64,000 nt of DNA from JAVVHH01 sp963848035 (GCA_963848035.1 CAWKCD010000003.1:62001-126000), one strand, 5' to 3'. Counted from the first letter of the stretch, positions 25,236 through 33,844 are shown. The notes: generated by a model from the sequence alone, not told the origin. Made by a program: numbers and translations.

Positions 25236-26398
25236 CGGGATTGCAGCTGCAAGCGCCGGTCCCACCAGCCGATCAGCGCCGAGACCGAAAGATTGACCGC
25301 GAGGAACACGGCGGCGACCAGTGTCATCACCTCCACCGCGCGGCCCGATTGGTTCAACACGGTTCGGGCGAAGATTTGCAGGATCTCGGGATAGGCGATC
25401 GCGGCGCCGAGCGTCGTCGATTTGATGATGTTGAGATAGTGGCTGGTGAGCGGCGGCAGCAGCGTCCGCAGCGCTTGCGGCAGGATGACCAGGCGCATGG
25501 TGCGTCCGGGACCGAGGCCGAGGCTGCGGGCGGCCTCGCGCTGGCCGAGATGGACCGCCGAGATCGAGGCGCGGATGTTCTCGGCGATGAACGCCGAGGT
25601 GTAGATCCCGATCCCGGTCACGAGCGCGATCAACTCCGGCGGCAATCGCCAGCCACCCTGGAAGTTGAAGCCCTGCAGCGCCGGCTTGGTCCAGGCCGTG
25701 AGCAGTGCGGCGGCGGCGGTGAATAGCAGGAGCGGCGCTGCCGTCGTGAGCACCAGCGGCAGGCGCGGGAGAAGTCTCGGCAGGACGAACGCGGCGAGAA
25801 CGCCAATGCCCAGCAGCGGCAGGAACCACGGCGAGTTCGGCGCGGGGAGAAACAGGCCGCGCACGTTGAGGAACACAGAGGCGTCGAGCGTGAAGCTGTT
25901 GCGCGGGCCGGGCAGGACCTGCAGCACCGCGAAATACCAGAACACGATCTGCAGCAATTGCGGCGTGTTGCGGATCAGCTCCGTCAGCGCCCGCGACAGC
26001 CCGGCGGCAAGCGGGTTGGACGACAGCCGCAGCAACGCCAGCGCCAGGCCGAGGACGCTGGCCAGCACGACCGCCAGCGCGCTGGCCAAGAGCGTGTTCA
26101 GGCCGACGACGTAGAGCGCATGACCATAGCTGTCGCTGGTCTGCCAGTCGACGAGGCGGAACGGAATGTCGAACCCGGCTGGCTTCAGCAGGAAGCCGAA
26201 ATCGACGGTGATGTTGCGTCGGGCCAGGGCGCCCTCGGCATTGTGGAGCGCCCAGAGGATCACGAGCAGGACGATGACGGCCGCGACGGCCTGCCCGGCG
26301 AGCGCTCCCCAGCTCCGCTTCGCCGGTGGCGGAGGACGGCTGACGCTCGCGCTCTCGCCGGTGAGAGAGGGCGAGGGTGAGGGCGCCGCCGCCGTCAC
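25232..26398 (-). CDS. aapQ: General L-amino acid ABC transporter permease AapQ
   Basis: This is the first permease subunit of the Aap importer (388 aa), with about eight membrane spans and the HisMQ/EAA loop (GREAARSLGLGPGRTMRLVILPQALR with RQ variants). The family motif NAEGALARRNITVDFGFL lies after the first helix. Residues 4-18 (APSPSPSLTGESASV) are encoded by a REP-like palindrome, so the N terminus has been altered by the repeat, or a later start is used. Confidence 0.92.
   Translation of the reverse strand: MTAAAPSPSPSLTGESASVSRPPPPAKRSWGALAGQAVAAVIVLLVILWALHNAEGALARRNITVDFGFLLKPAGFDIPFRLVDWQTSDSYGHALYVVGLNTLLASALAVVLASVLGLALALLRLSSNPLAAGLSRALTELIRNTPQLLQIVFWYFAVLQVLPGPRNSFTLDASVFLNVRGLFLPAPNSPWFLPLLGIGVLAAFVLPRLLPRLPLVLTTAAPLLLFTAAAALLTAWTKPALQGFNFQGGWRLPPELIALVTGIGIYTSAFIAENIRASISAVHLGQREAARSLGLGPGRTMRLVILPQALRTLLPPLTSHYLNIIKSTTLGAAIAYPEILQIFARTVLNQSGRAVEVMTLVAAVFLAVNLSVSALIGWWDRRLQLQSR
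26352..26367. repeat. REP-like palindrome, copy 4, inside the aapQ N terminus
   Basis: CTCTC-GCCGGT-GAGAG is followed by AGGGCGAGGGTGAGGG. It lies within the first codons of aapQ and encodes the low-complexity Pro/Ser stretch there. With copy 5 it makes an opposed pair like that at 2256-2353. Confidence 0.6.
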
Positions 26399-26402
26399 CC
26401 TA

Positions 26403-26425
26403 CCCCTCTCCCGTCGGGAAAGGGG
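26403..26425. repeat. REP-like palindrome, copy 5
   Basis: CCCCTCTCCC-GTC-GGGAAAGGGG, with one mismatch in the 10-base arms, lies in the 45-base gap between aapJ and aapQ. In this position it could stabilise the aapJ mRNA so that the binding protein is made in excess over the permeases. That effect is known for REP elements in other transporter operons and is only inferred here. Confidence 0.65.
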
Positions 26426-26443
26426 ATGCGTGGCGAGGACGGA

Positions 26444-27478
26444 TCAGCGGAACGGCAGCGGGTATTGAAGGCCGCCGTCTTTGTAGAGCTTGTTCTGGCC
26501 GCGGGCGAGATCGAGCGCTTTCGGACCGAAGAATTGGTCGTAGATTTCGCCGTAATTGCCGACCGCCTTGATCGCGCGATAGCTCCAGGCGTTGTCTAGG
26601 CCCATCATTTCGCCGAAGCCGCCCTCGGTGCCGAGCAGGCGCTTGACCACCGGGTCGTTGCTCGCCTTCTTCTCGTCGGCGTTGGCCTTGGTGATGCCGT
26701 ATTCCTCGGCGCTCTTCAGCGCGGCATCGACCCAGAACACGATGTTGCGCCAGGTGGGGTCGCCGGTGCGGATGTGCATGCCAAGCGGCTCCTTGCTGAT
26801 CACGCCCTCGAGCACGACCCAATCATCCGGTGTCTTGAGCGTGGAGCGCACGGCGGCCAGGCTGCCGGTGTCGTCGGTGTAGCCGTCGCAACGGCCGGAT
26901 TCCATGGCGGTGATCGCCTCGTCGGACTTCTCGAACAGCAGCGTGCCGATCTTTGTGCCGTTGCTCTTCGCGAAGTCGGCGATGTTGAGCTCGAGCGTGG
27001 CGCCGGTGAGCGTGCAGATGGTGGCGCCGTTCAGCTCGGTGATCTTGGAGACGCCGAGCTTCTTGGACACCAGGAAGCCTTGGCCGGCGTAGAAGTTGAT
27101 CGCGACCTCGTCGAGATGGAGCTGCAGGTTGCGGGTCATGGTCAGCGTGCTGTCGCGGATCAGGACGTCGATCTCGCCCGATTGCAGCACGGTAAAACGC
27201 GCGGGCGTCGTTGTCGGCACATAGCGGACCTTCGACGCGTCGCCCAGCACGGCGGCCGCGATCGCCTGGCAGTAAGCAACGTCGAAGCCTTTCCAGGCAC
27301 CGCTGCTATCCTGATAGGCGAAGCCTGGGATACCCGTGTCGACGCCGCAGGCGAGCTGGCCCCGCTTCTTGATTGCTTCCACGGTCGGACCCGGCACCGC
27401 GATCGACTGAGCCCGTGCCGTATGCCCGGCGAGCAGCAGAGCTGCCAACGCTACGAGCCATCCGGTCCTGATCCGCAT
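26444..27478 (-). CDS. aapJ: General L-amino acid ABC transporter substrate-binding protein AapJ
   Basis: This is the periplasmic binding protein (344 aa) of the Aap importer. A signal peptide (MRIRTGWLVALAALLLAGHTARA) precedes the type II binding fold. That fold shows KRGQLACGVDTGIPGFAYQD, KGFDVAYCQAIAAAVLGD and the conserved RDSTLTMTRN. The Aap C-terminal signature around GLDNAWSYRAIKAVGNYGEIYD is present. The start has GGAGAAG upstream, and the gene leads the operon aapJ-aapQ-aapM. Confidence 0.95.
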   Translation of the reverse strand: MRIRTGWLVALAALLLAGHTARAQSIAVPGPTVEAIKKRGQLACGVDTGIPGFAYQDSSGAWKGFDVAYCQAIAAAVLGDASKVRYVPTTTPARFTVLQSGEIDVLIRDSTLTMTRNLQLHLDEVAINFYAGQGFLVSKKLGVSKITELNGATICTLTGATLELNIADFAKSNGTKIGTLLFEKSDEAITAMESGRCDGYTDDTGSLAAVRSTLKTPDDWVVLEGVISKEPLGMHIRTGDPTWRNIVFWVDAALKSAEEYGITKANADEKKASNDPVVKRLLGTEGGFGEMMGLDNAWSYRAIKAVGNYGEIYDQFFGPKALDLARGQNKLYKDGGLQYPLPFR

Positions 27479-27551
27479 GTTTGCTTCTCCGACTTATTGC
27501 TAGAGCGCGAGTGTCGGGTCGGCGGACGATCACGGTCAAGCGAGTTTTGGG

Positions 27552-27941
27552 TCAGCGTCTCGCTGGGCGCGACGCGATCAACAAAATGCCGGCGCCCAGA
27601 GCCGTCGCGATCGCCGTGACCACCATGACCATGGTGCGCGTCCGGCCGGAGACGACGCCTTCCTCGTCGGCGGCCTCCGCCAGGACGGTGGCACGGGCGC
27701 GGGCGATCCGGGCGGAGAGGTCGCCTGGGCCGTCGAGGACGGAAGCGGCGTCGCGGCCCATGATGCCGCGGATCGCCGCCGGGTCGGGCTGGCCGGCGGC
27801 GAGCGATTGGTCGAGGACGGTGATCCGATGCAGCGCGCGTTCGAGCGGGATGCTGCTGGAATAGCTGGCGAACAGGCCCACCAGACCGGTCAGCGCGAAA
27901 CACATGATCAGGAAGGCGAGCCAGACGCCGCGGTTTTGCAT
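27552..27941 (-). CDS. Predicted two-helix inner-membrane protein
   Basis: This 129-residue protein has an N-terminal helix (about residues 5-25, GVWLAFLIMCFALTGLVGLF), a soluble stretch with predicted helices (LERALHRITVLDQSL to LSARIARARATVLAEAADEE) and a C-terminal helix (TMVMVVTAIATALGAGILLI). I do not recognise the family. It is 73 bases from aapJ and could be in the same transcript, but nothing ties it to transport. Confidence 0.6.
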   Translation of the reverse strand: MQNRGVWLAFLIMCFALTGLVGLFASYSSSIPLERALHRITVLDQSLAAGQPDPAAIRGIMGRDAASVLDGPGDLSARIARARATVLAEAADEEGVVSGRTRTMVMVVTAIATALGAGILLIASRPARR

Positions 27942-28064
27942 GAAGCGGAGATGACCCTCCGGAGAGAGGTGGTCAACCTTGACTCCCGCGGCGGCGCCGT
28001 TTAATGGCGCGCCTCCCGTTTTGACCCGGCTCCAATGAGGCGGTCGGGCGCCCGAAGGTTTATC

Positions 28065-28190
28065 ATGAAGATCCGCAACAGCCTGAAATCGGCCAAACTC
28101 CGCGACAAGAACTGCCGTGTCGTGCGCCGTCACGGCCGCGTCTACGTCATCAACAAGAAGAACCCGCGGATGAAGGCCCGCCAGGGCTAG
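28065..28190 (+). CDS. rpmJ: 50S ribosomal protein L36, cysteine-free type
   Basis: This 41-residue protein reads MKIRNSLKSAKLRDKNCRV and continues to NKKNPRMKARQG. It is the longer L36 form common in alphaproteobacteria. The C-x2-C-x12-C-x4-H zinc ribbon is replaced, with only one cysteine left. The gene is too short for most automated callers, is preceded by AAGG, and stands alone between unrelated genes. Confidence 0.95.
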   Translation: MKIRNSLKSAKLRDKNCRVVRRHGRVYVINKKNPRMKARQG

Positions 28191-28268
28191 CTTTCCCGCG
28201 TCAGTTCGCCTTCTTGCCCCTTCGTTAGGTCCGGCCCACATTTTGGGAACGTCGAGGGAGGGGACACG

Positions 28269-29717
28269 ATGATCGATCAGCTGCCGCCGAAGGCCGAGGT
28301 TCTCGCCCGCAAGGATGCGATCGTCGCAGCGCTGCGCCGGATCGTGCCCGGCGAGGGCGTGATCAGCGAGAAGCTGCGCCTGAAGCCTTACGAAACCGAC
28401 GGGCTGCCTGCCTTCCGGCAGGCGCCGATGGCGGTTGTGCTGCCGGAGACGACCGAGCAGGTCGCCGCCGTGCTCGCGCTGCTGCACAAAGAGGGTGTCC
28501 GTGTGGTGCCGCGCGGCGCCGGAACCAGCCTCTCGGGCGGGGCGCTGCCGATGGAGGACAGCGTCGTCGTCGGGCTGATGCGGATGAACCGGATCCTCGA
28601 GGTCGACTACGCCGACCGCTGCGCGACGGTGCAGGCCGGCGTCACCAATATCGGCATCACCCAGGCGGTCGCGGCGGACGGGTTCTTCTATGCGCCGGAT
28701 CCTTCCAGCCAACTCGCCTGCATGATCGGCGGCAATGTCGGGATGAATTCCGGCGGCGCGCACTGCCTGAAATACGGCGTCACCGCCAACAACCTGCTGG
28801 GCCTGCGCATCGTCACCATGGCGGGCGAGATCGTCGATATCGGCGGCGCGCATCTGGACGCCGCCGGCTATGACTGGCTCGGCCTGCTGACCGGCAGCGA
28901 GGGGATGTTGGCGATGGTGACCGAGGTCACCGTCCGGATCCTGCGCGCCCCTGAGGGCCAGCGGGCGATGCTGGTCGCGTTCGCCTCCAACGAGATCGCC
29001 GGGCGCGCGGTCGATGCGATCATCGGTTCGGGCATCATCCCGGTCGCGCTCGAGTTCATGGACAAGCCCGCGATCCATGCCTGCGAGGCGTTCGCGCATG
29101 CTGGCTATCCGCTCGACGCCGAGGCGCTGCTGATCGTCGAGGTCGAGGGCAGCGTCGCCGAGCAGGACGATCTACTGGGGCGGATCGCCAAATTGTGCGA
29201 GCCGTTCGCGCCGCTGAGCCTGCGGGTGAGCCAGTCGGCGGAAGAGAGCCTGGCGATCTGGAAGGGTCGCAAGGGCGCGTTCGGCGCGGTGGGGCGGATC
29301 AGCCCGGACTATCTCTGCATGGACGGCACCATCCCGACCAGTCAGTTGCCCCTGGTGCTGCGCCGGATCGGCGAGATGAGCACGCAATACGGGCTGCAGG
29401 TCGCCAACATCTTCCATGCCGGCGACGGCAACCTGCATCCGCTGATCATGTTCGATGCCAACCAGCCGGGCTCTTTCGACCGGGCGGAGAAGTTTGGCGC
29501 CGATATCCTGACGCTGTGCGTCGAGGTGGGCGGATGCTTGACCGGCGAGCATGGCGTTGGCGTGGAGAAGCGCGACCTGATGCGGGTGCAGTTCACAGAG
29601 ATCGAGTTGGAGCAGCAGCGCCGGATCAAGTCGGCGTGGGACCCGGAGTGGCTGCTTAATCCCAGCAAGGTGTTCCCGCTGCCCGTCGCCGCCAGCGCGC
29701 CGCCGTTGGCGGCTTAA
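28269..29717 (+). CDS. glcD: Glycolate oxidase subunit GlcD (FAD-linked)
   Basis: This FAD-binding catalytic subunit (482 aa) oxidises glycolate, or possibly D-lactate, to glyoxylate. The PCMH-type FAD domain shows VVPRGAGTSLSGGALP and the pyrophosphate-binding run around MIGGNVGMNSGG. The C-terminal cap has the metal-binding HAGDGNLHPLIMFD and GEHGVGVEKR. A GGGAGGGGA ribosome-binding site precedes the ATG. glcE starts at the base after the stop and glcF follows, a typical glcDEF operon. Confidence 0.95.
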   Translation: MIDQLPPKAEVLARKDAIVAALRRIVPGEGVISEKLRLKPYETDGLPAFRQAPMAVVLPETTEQVAAVLALLHKEGVRVVPRGAGTSLSGGALPMEDSVVVGLMRMNRILEVDYADRCATVQAGVTNIGITQAVAADGFFYAPDPSSQLACMIGGNVGMNSGGAHCLKYGVTANNLLGLRIVTMAGEIVDIGGAHLDAAGYDWLGLLTGSEGMLAMVTEVTVRILRAPEGQRAMLVAFASNEIAGRAVDAIIGSGIIPVALEFMDKPAIHACEAFAHAGYPLDAEALLIVEVEGSVAEQDDLLGRIAKLCEPFAPLSLRVSQSAEESLAIWKGRKGAFGAVGRISPDYLCMDGTIPTSQLPLVLRRIGEMSTQYGLQVANIFHAGDGNLHPLIMFDANQPGSFDRAEKFGADILTLCVEVGGCLTGEHGVGVEKRDLMRVQFTEIELEQQRRIKSAWDPEWLLNPSKVFPLPVAASAPPLAA

Positions 29718-30884
29718 TTGCACGACGAAGCCGCCATTGCTGGCGTGATCCGGGAAGCGGCGGCGTCCGGCGAGCCGTTGCTGGTGCAGGGGCGCGGGAC
29801 GAAGCTGGGCATGCTGCGCCCGGTGCAAGCGGCGCGGAAGCTCTCCACGCGAGAGCTGACCGGCGTCACGCTGTATTCGCCGCAGGAACTGATCATCTCG
29901 GCGCGTGCGGGTACGACGGTCGTCGATGTCGAGGCGAAGCTCGCGGAAGGTGGGCAGCATCTGATCGCCGAGCCGCCCAATCTCTCCGGTTTGCTCGGCG
30001 AGGGGTTGGCGACGATTGGCGGGGTGGTGGCGTCGAACATGTCGGGACCGCGCCGGGTCGCGTGGGGCGCGATGCGCGATCACGTGATGGGCGTGCGCGC
30101 CATTAACGGCGCCGGTGAGACGATCCGCTCGGGCGGCCGGGTGCTGAAGAACGTGACCGGGCTCGATCTGTGCAAGCTGCTGTCCGGCAGCCACGGGACG
30201 CTGGCGGTGATCACCGAGGTGACGCTGAAGGTGCTGCCGGCGCCCGAGTTGACCGGCAGCCTGATGTGGGCCGTGCCGGATGCGGGGGAGGCGGTGCGGC
30301 TGCTGTCCGCGGCGCTGGGGTCGCCGTTTGGCGTCTCGGGGGCGGCGTATCTGCCGGCCGAGGCGGCGGAGCGGGTGCCGGCGCTGGCCGGGTCGGGCGG
30401 GGTCGCGGTCGCACGGATCGAGGATTTTGCCGAGAGCGTCGATTACCGGTTGGGTCGGCTGGCCGAGAGCCTCGGCGGCACGCGAATTGAGCACGAGCCA
30501 AGCCGGGGGCTTTGGCAGGCGATCCGCGATGCGGTTCCGCTGCGGACGGCGCCTGGCGATGCGGTGTGGCGGGTTTCTGTGCGGCCCTCGAGGGGACCGG
30601 CGGCGCTGAACGCCATCGTCGCGGCCGGCGGGCGCGGTTTCCTCGATTGGGGCGGCGGGCTGGTCTGGGCCGCGGGGGCGCCCGATCTGCATGGGCGTGT
30701 CGTCGCTGCAGCCCTGGCTGGCGGGGGCACCTGGACGGTGCTGCGGGCGCCGGAGGGGATGCGTGCGTCGGTCGATGTGGTGCCGCCGGAACCCGAGGCG
30801 CTGGCGCGCATCACGCGCCGGGTCAAGGCGGCGATGGATCCGCACGGCGTGCTCAATCCGGGCCGGCTCTACGCGGGGCTATAG
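29718..30884 (+). CDS. glcE: Glycolate oxidase subunit GlcE (FAD-binding)
   Basis: This second FAD-fold subunit of glycolate oxidase (388 aa) is shorter in the cap than GlcD. Conserved segments are LVQGRGTKLGML, ISARAGTTVVDVEAKLAEGGQ, ATIGGVVASNMSGPRR and the C-terminal MDPHGVLNPGRLY. Translation begins at a TTG that abuts the glcD stop. There is no separate ribosome-binding site, so coupling is likely. Confidence 0.93.
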   Translation: MHDEAAIAGVIREAAASGEPLLVQGRGTKLGMLRPVQAARKLSTRELTGVTLYSPQELIISARAGTTVVDVEAKLAEGGQHLIAEPPNLSGLLGEGLATIGGVVASNMSGPRRVAWGAMRDHVMGVRAINGAGETIRSGGRVLKNVTGLDLCKLLSGSHGTLAVITEVTLKVLPAPELTGSLMWAVPDAGEAVRLLSAALGSPFGVSGAAYLPAEAAERVPALAGSGGVAVARIEDFAESVDYRLGRLAESLGGTRIEHEPSRGLWQAIRDAVPLRTAPGDAVWRVSVRPSRGPAALNAIVAAGGRGFLDWGGGLVWAAGAPDLHGRVVAAALAGGGTWTVLRAPEGMRASVDVVPPEPEALARITRRVKAAMDPHGVLNPGRLYAGL

Positions 30885-30886
30885 CA

Positions 30887-32182
30887 ATGCAAACCAACTT
30901 CACCGACGAACAGCTCCGCGACCCCGACACGCAATCCAGCAATCAGGTGCTGCGGACCTGCGTGCATTGCGGGTTCTGCACCGCCACGTGCCCGACCTTC
31001 GTCCTGCTCGGCGACGAGCTGGATTCGCCGCGGGGCCGCATCTACCTGATCAAGGACATGCTCGAGAGCGGTCGGCCCGCGACCGAGGAGGTGGTGCGCC
31101 ATGTCGACCGCTGCCTCTCCTGCCTCTCCTGCATGAGCACGTGTCCGTCGGGCGTGAACTACATGCACCTGGTCGATCACGCGCGGACCTATATCGAGGA
31201 GACCTACGAGCGGCCGCGCGACCAGCGCCTGCTGCGGGACCTTCTGGCCCGCGTGCTGCCGCGGCCGCGTCTGCTCCGGGCGGCGTTGCGGGCGGCGCAG
31301 GCGGGGCGGGCGTTCCGCGGCTTGCTGCCGAAGCGGACCCGGCTGGGGGCGCAGCTCGACGCGATGCTGGCGCTGGCGCCGGCCGGGCTGCCGAAGCCGA
31401 GCCTGATGCAGCGTCCACAGGTCCACAAGGCGGTGGGCGAGCGGCGCGGCCGGGTGGCGTTGTTGACCGGCTGCGCGCAGACCGTGCTCGACCCTTCGAT
31501 CAACGAAGCCACCATCCGGTTGCTGACGCGGCTCGGGATCGAGGTGGTGATCGCGCCCGAGGTCGGCTGCTGCGGGGCGCTGACCCATCACATGGGCAAG
31601 CATGCGCAGGCGCTGGCCAGCGCCCGAGCCGCGATCGGCGGTTGGACCCGGGAAATCGAGAGCGAGGGGCTGGACGCGATCATCATCAACACGTCCGGCT
31701 GCGGCACGACGATCAAGGATTACGGCTTCATGTTCCGCGCCGAGCCCGAGCGGGAGGCGGCCGAGCGGGTCTCGGCGCTGGCGCGCGACATCTCGGAATA
31801 CCTCGTCACGATCGGCTATGCACCGACGGAGACAGCGCCGGATTTGCGCGTGACCTACCATTCCGCGTGCAGCCTGCAGCACGGGCAGCGGGTGACTGAC
31901 GCGCCGAAAGCCCTGCTGCGCCGCGCGGGGTTCGCGGTCGCCGAGGCGTCCGAGCCGCATCTCTGCTGCGGTTCGGCCGGCACCTACAATCTGCTGCAGC
32001 CGGCGATCGCCGGGCGGCTCCGCGAGCGCAAGCTCGAGAACATCGCCCGGACGACGCCGGACGTGATCGCGGCGGGGAATATCGGCTGCATCACCCAGCT
32101 CTCCGGCGGCGTGCCGGTGGTCCATACCGTGCAGCTTTTGGACTGGATGGCCGGCGGGCCGAAGCCGGCCGCGCTGGCGTGA
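30887..32182 (+). CDS. glcF: Glycolate oxidase iron-sulphur subunit GlcF
   Basis: This electron-transfer subunit (431 aa) has two [4Fe-4S] ferredoxin motifs, CVHCGFCTATCP and CLSCLSCMSTCP. They are followed by two CCG domains (EVGCCGALTHHMG and HLCCGSAGTYNLLQP). It links the flavin subunits to the quinone pool at the membrane. It starts three bases after the glcE stop. The stop overlaps the GTG start of the TPR protein gene. Confidence 0.95.
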   Translation: MQTNFTDEQLRDPDTQSSNQVLRTCVHCGFCTATCPTFVLLGDELDSPRGRIYLIKDMLESGRPATEEVVRHVDRCLSCLSCMSTCPSGVNYMHLVDHARTYIEETYERPRDQRLLRDLLARVLPRPRLLRAALRAAQAGRAFRGLLPKRTRLGAQLDAMLALAPAGLPKPSLMQRPQVHKAVGERRGRVALLTGCAQTVLDPSINEATIRLLTRLGIEVVIAPEVGCCGALTHHMGKHAQALASARAAIGGWTREIESEGLDAIIINTSGCGTTIKDYGFMFRAEPEREAAERVSALARDISEYLVTIGYAPTETAPDLRVTYHSACSLQHGQRVTDAPKALLRRAGFAVAEASEPHLCCGSAGTYNLLQPAIAGRLRERKLENIARTTPDVIAAGNIGCITQLSGGVPVVHTVQLLDWMAGGPKPAALA

Positions 32183-32724
32183 GACGGCGGGCGCTTCTGC
32201 TCAGCCTGCTCGCGGCCCCGGCGGCCGCCCAAACGCCGACGCCGGCGGCGCAGATCGACAACCTGCTCGCCGCGCTGAAAGTGGCGCCGAACGAACAGGC
32301 GGCTGCAGCGGTCGAAGCGCAGATCCGCACCGTCTGGGCGCAGGCCGCGACCGCCGCGGTCCGGCTGCTGCTGTCGCGCGGCGCACGCGAGTTGTCGGAG
32401 AATGCGCCCGGCGACGCGCTCGACAGCTTCGACGCCGCGCTCGATCTCGAGCCGGACCTGCTCGAAGGTTGGCGGGGCCGGGCCGAGGCGCGTCGGTCGC
32501 TGGGCGACTACACCGGCGCCGTTCACGACATCGAGGAGCTGTTGCGGCGGGAACCGCGCAGCTTCGTCGCGTTCCAGGAGCTGTCGCGCATCGCGCAGGC
32601 CCGCGGCGACTGGCGGGGCGCGTTAGCTGCGTGGCAGAAGGTGCTGGAACTGAGCCCGCAGACGCCGGGCGGCCAAACCAGGCTGCGGGACCTCAAGCGG
32701 CGGGCGCTGGGTGAAGAATTGTAG
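32179..32724 (+). CDS. Exported TPR-repeat protein
   Basis: This 181-residue protein has a signal peptide (MRRRALLLSLLAAPAAAQT) and about three tetratricopeptide repeats, for example PGDALDSFDAALDLEPDLLEGWRGRAEARR (split: repeat 1 about residues 78-107, then 112-141 and 146-175). It is co-translated with glcF (GTGA overlap). It probably acts in protein contacts in the periplasm; the partner is unknown. Confidence 0.85.
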   Translation: MRRRALLLSLLAAPAAAQTPTPAAQIDNLLAALKVAPNEQAAAAVEAQIRTVWAQAATAAVRLLLSRGARELSENAPGDALDSFDAALDLEPDLLEGWRGRAEARRSLGDYTGAVHDIEELLRREPRSFVAFQELSRIAQARGDWRGALAAWQKVLELSPQTPGGQTRLRDLKRRALGEEL

Positions 32725-32734
32725 GAGAGTGCGG

Positions 32735-33160
32735 TTGAGCGAGTTCGTCCCGCCGGGTTGGGTGCTCCGACCCGGCAAGGCCTTCAACACCTATGTCGGT
32801 CCCTTCTACCAGCGCGACGGCGGCGACGCCCTGGCCTGCGGCTTCGTTACCGACGAGCGGCACGGCAACAAGCGCGGCGTGACCCATGGCGGCATGATCG
32901 CCACCGCTTTCGACGTCGCGCTCGGGAATGCGAGCTGGCAGGCATCGGAGGGCAAACCCTGCGCCACGGTGCAACTCAACATCCACTACATCGGCGCTTT
33001 GCAATTGCGTGAGTTCGCTGAAATCAGGTGCGAGATCGTTCGCGCAACTCGGAGTCTCGTGTTCCTACGCGGCGTGATGTCGGTCGGAGAGCGGACGATC
33101 GCGACCGCCGATGGGGTGTGGAAAATCCTCGCTTGGCGCGGTGAACCTTACCAGCCGTAA
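32735..33160 (+). CDS. PaaI-type hotdog thioesterase
   Basis: This 141-residue hotdog-fold protein has the conserved HGGMIATAFDVALGNAS helix and the PaaI-like ATVQLNIHYIGAL strand. These enzymes hydrolyse acyl-CoA thioesters; the substrate is not evident. I start at the TTG at 32735, placed after TAGGAGAG; a GTG at 32711 would overlap the upstream gene. It ends the glcDEF-TPR transcript. Confidence 0.85.
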   Translation: MSEFVPPGWVLRPGKAFNTYVGPFYQRDGGDALACGFVTDERHGNKRGVTHGGMIATAFDVALGNASWQASEGKPCATVQLNIHYIGALQLREFAEIRCEIVRATRSLVFLRGVMSVGERTIATADGVWKILAWRGEPYQP

Positions 33161-33224
33161 CGCTGGCCAATCCGAGTCGCAGCGGGCGGGACGGAGATCA
33201 CCGGAGTGGACAGAAGGGCTTGAC

Positions 33225-33244
33225 TTGTCCACAAGATTTTGTGG
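33225..33244. promoter_or_regulatory. DnaA-box-like site and palindrome before gcrA
   Basis: TTGTCCACA (33225-33233) matches the DnaA box consensus TTATNCACA except for one base. It overlaps the palindrome CCACAA-GATT-TTGTGG (33229-33244). A GANTC methylation site (GAGTC, 33174-33178) lies about 50 bases upstream. In Caulobacter gcrA is controlled by DnaA and CtrA, so the position is meaningful. The rest of the 162-base gap shows nothing else. Confidence 0.45.
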
Positions 33245-33322
33245 TCGAGCCTGCAATTCGCACTAGCCCTAGCCATCTATCGCGTCTAGCTTCGTTTCAG
33301 TCACGACGCGAGGGGATCCGCG

Positions 33323-33781
33323 ATGGAATGGAACGAGGAGACGATCGCACGCATCCGCGCGCTCTGGGCTGAGGGCCATTCGACCGCCGAAATCGGGCGT
33401 CGCATGGGCATCAGCAAGAACGCGGTGGTGGGCAAGGCGCATCGGTTGAGCCTTCCGGCGCGGCCTTCGCCGATCCGCCGCGGCACGGGCGAGAAGCGGC
33501 CGCCGCGGCCGACCGTCCGCCGGATCACTGGCCCGACTTTGCCGGCGCTGCAGTCGGTAGAGCGTCAAGCCGCGATCAAGCCGCCGCCGGTGTTGCGCGC
33601 AGTGCCGTCGCAGCCGCGGCCTGCTGGCAGAATCTCCTCGTGCTGCTGGCCGCTCGGCGAACCGGGCACGCCCGATTTCCGCTTCTGCGGCGACCCGACC
33701 ATGCCGGCCAAGCCGTATTGCGAGGAGCATGTGGCCGTCGCGTATGTGAAGGTCCGAGATCGCCGCGAAGACGCGGCATGA
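33323..33781 (+). CDS. gcrA: Cell cycle regulator GcrA
   Basis: GcrA is an alphaproteobacterial sigma-70 cofactor that binds DNA near methylated GANTC sites. The N-terminal helix-turn-helix is typical: WNEETIARIRALWAEGHSTAEIG and GISKNAVVGKAHRL. A proline-rich linker follows, then a cysteine-containing C terminus (CCWPLGEPGTPDFRFCGD, KPYCEEH). The length (152 aa) is normal. GAGGGGA precedes the ATG. The upstream gap carries a DnaA-box-like palindrome. Confidence 0.95.
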   Translation: MEWNEETIARIRALWAEGHSTAEIGRRMGISKNAVVGKAHRLSLPARPSPIRRGTGEKRPPRPTVRRITGPTLPALQSVERQAAIKPPPVLRAVPSQPRPAGRISSCCWPLGEPGTPDFRFCGDPTMPAKPYCEEHVAVAYVKVRDRREDAA

Positions 33782-33795
33782 TGTCACCGTGAACA

Positions 33796-33819
33796 CCGCG
33801 CCTGCTTGCGCAGGCGCGG
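33796..33819. terminator. Terminator-like hairpin after gcrA
   Basis: CCGCGCCTGC-TTGC-GCAGGCGCGG is a perfect 10-base stem with a 4-base loop, 15 bases after the gcrA stop. There is no T-run, so termination strength is uncertain. Confidence 0.55.
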
Positions 33820-33844
33820 ACTGGGCGCTAGTGGCTAATTCAGC

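Noticed and set aside
29172..30845. Minus-strand frame opposite glcD and glcE
   Set aside because: It is a shadow of the glcDE coding sequence, rich in Arg/Pro/His and without any motif.
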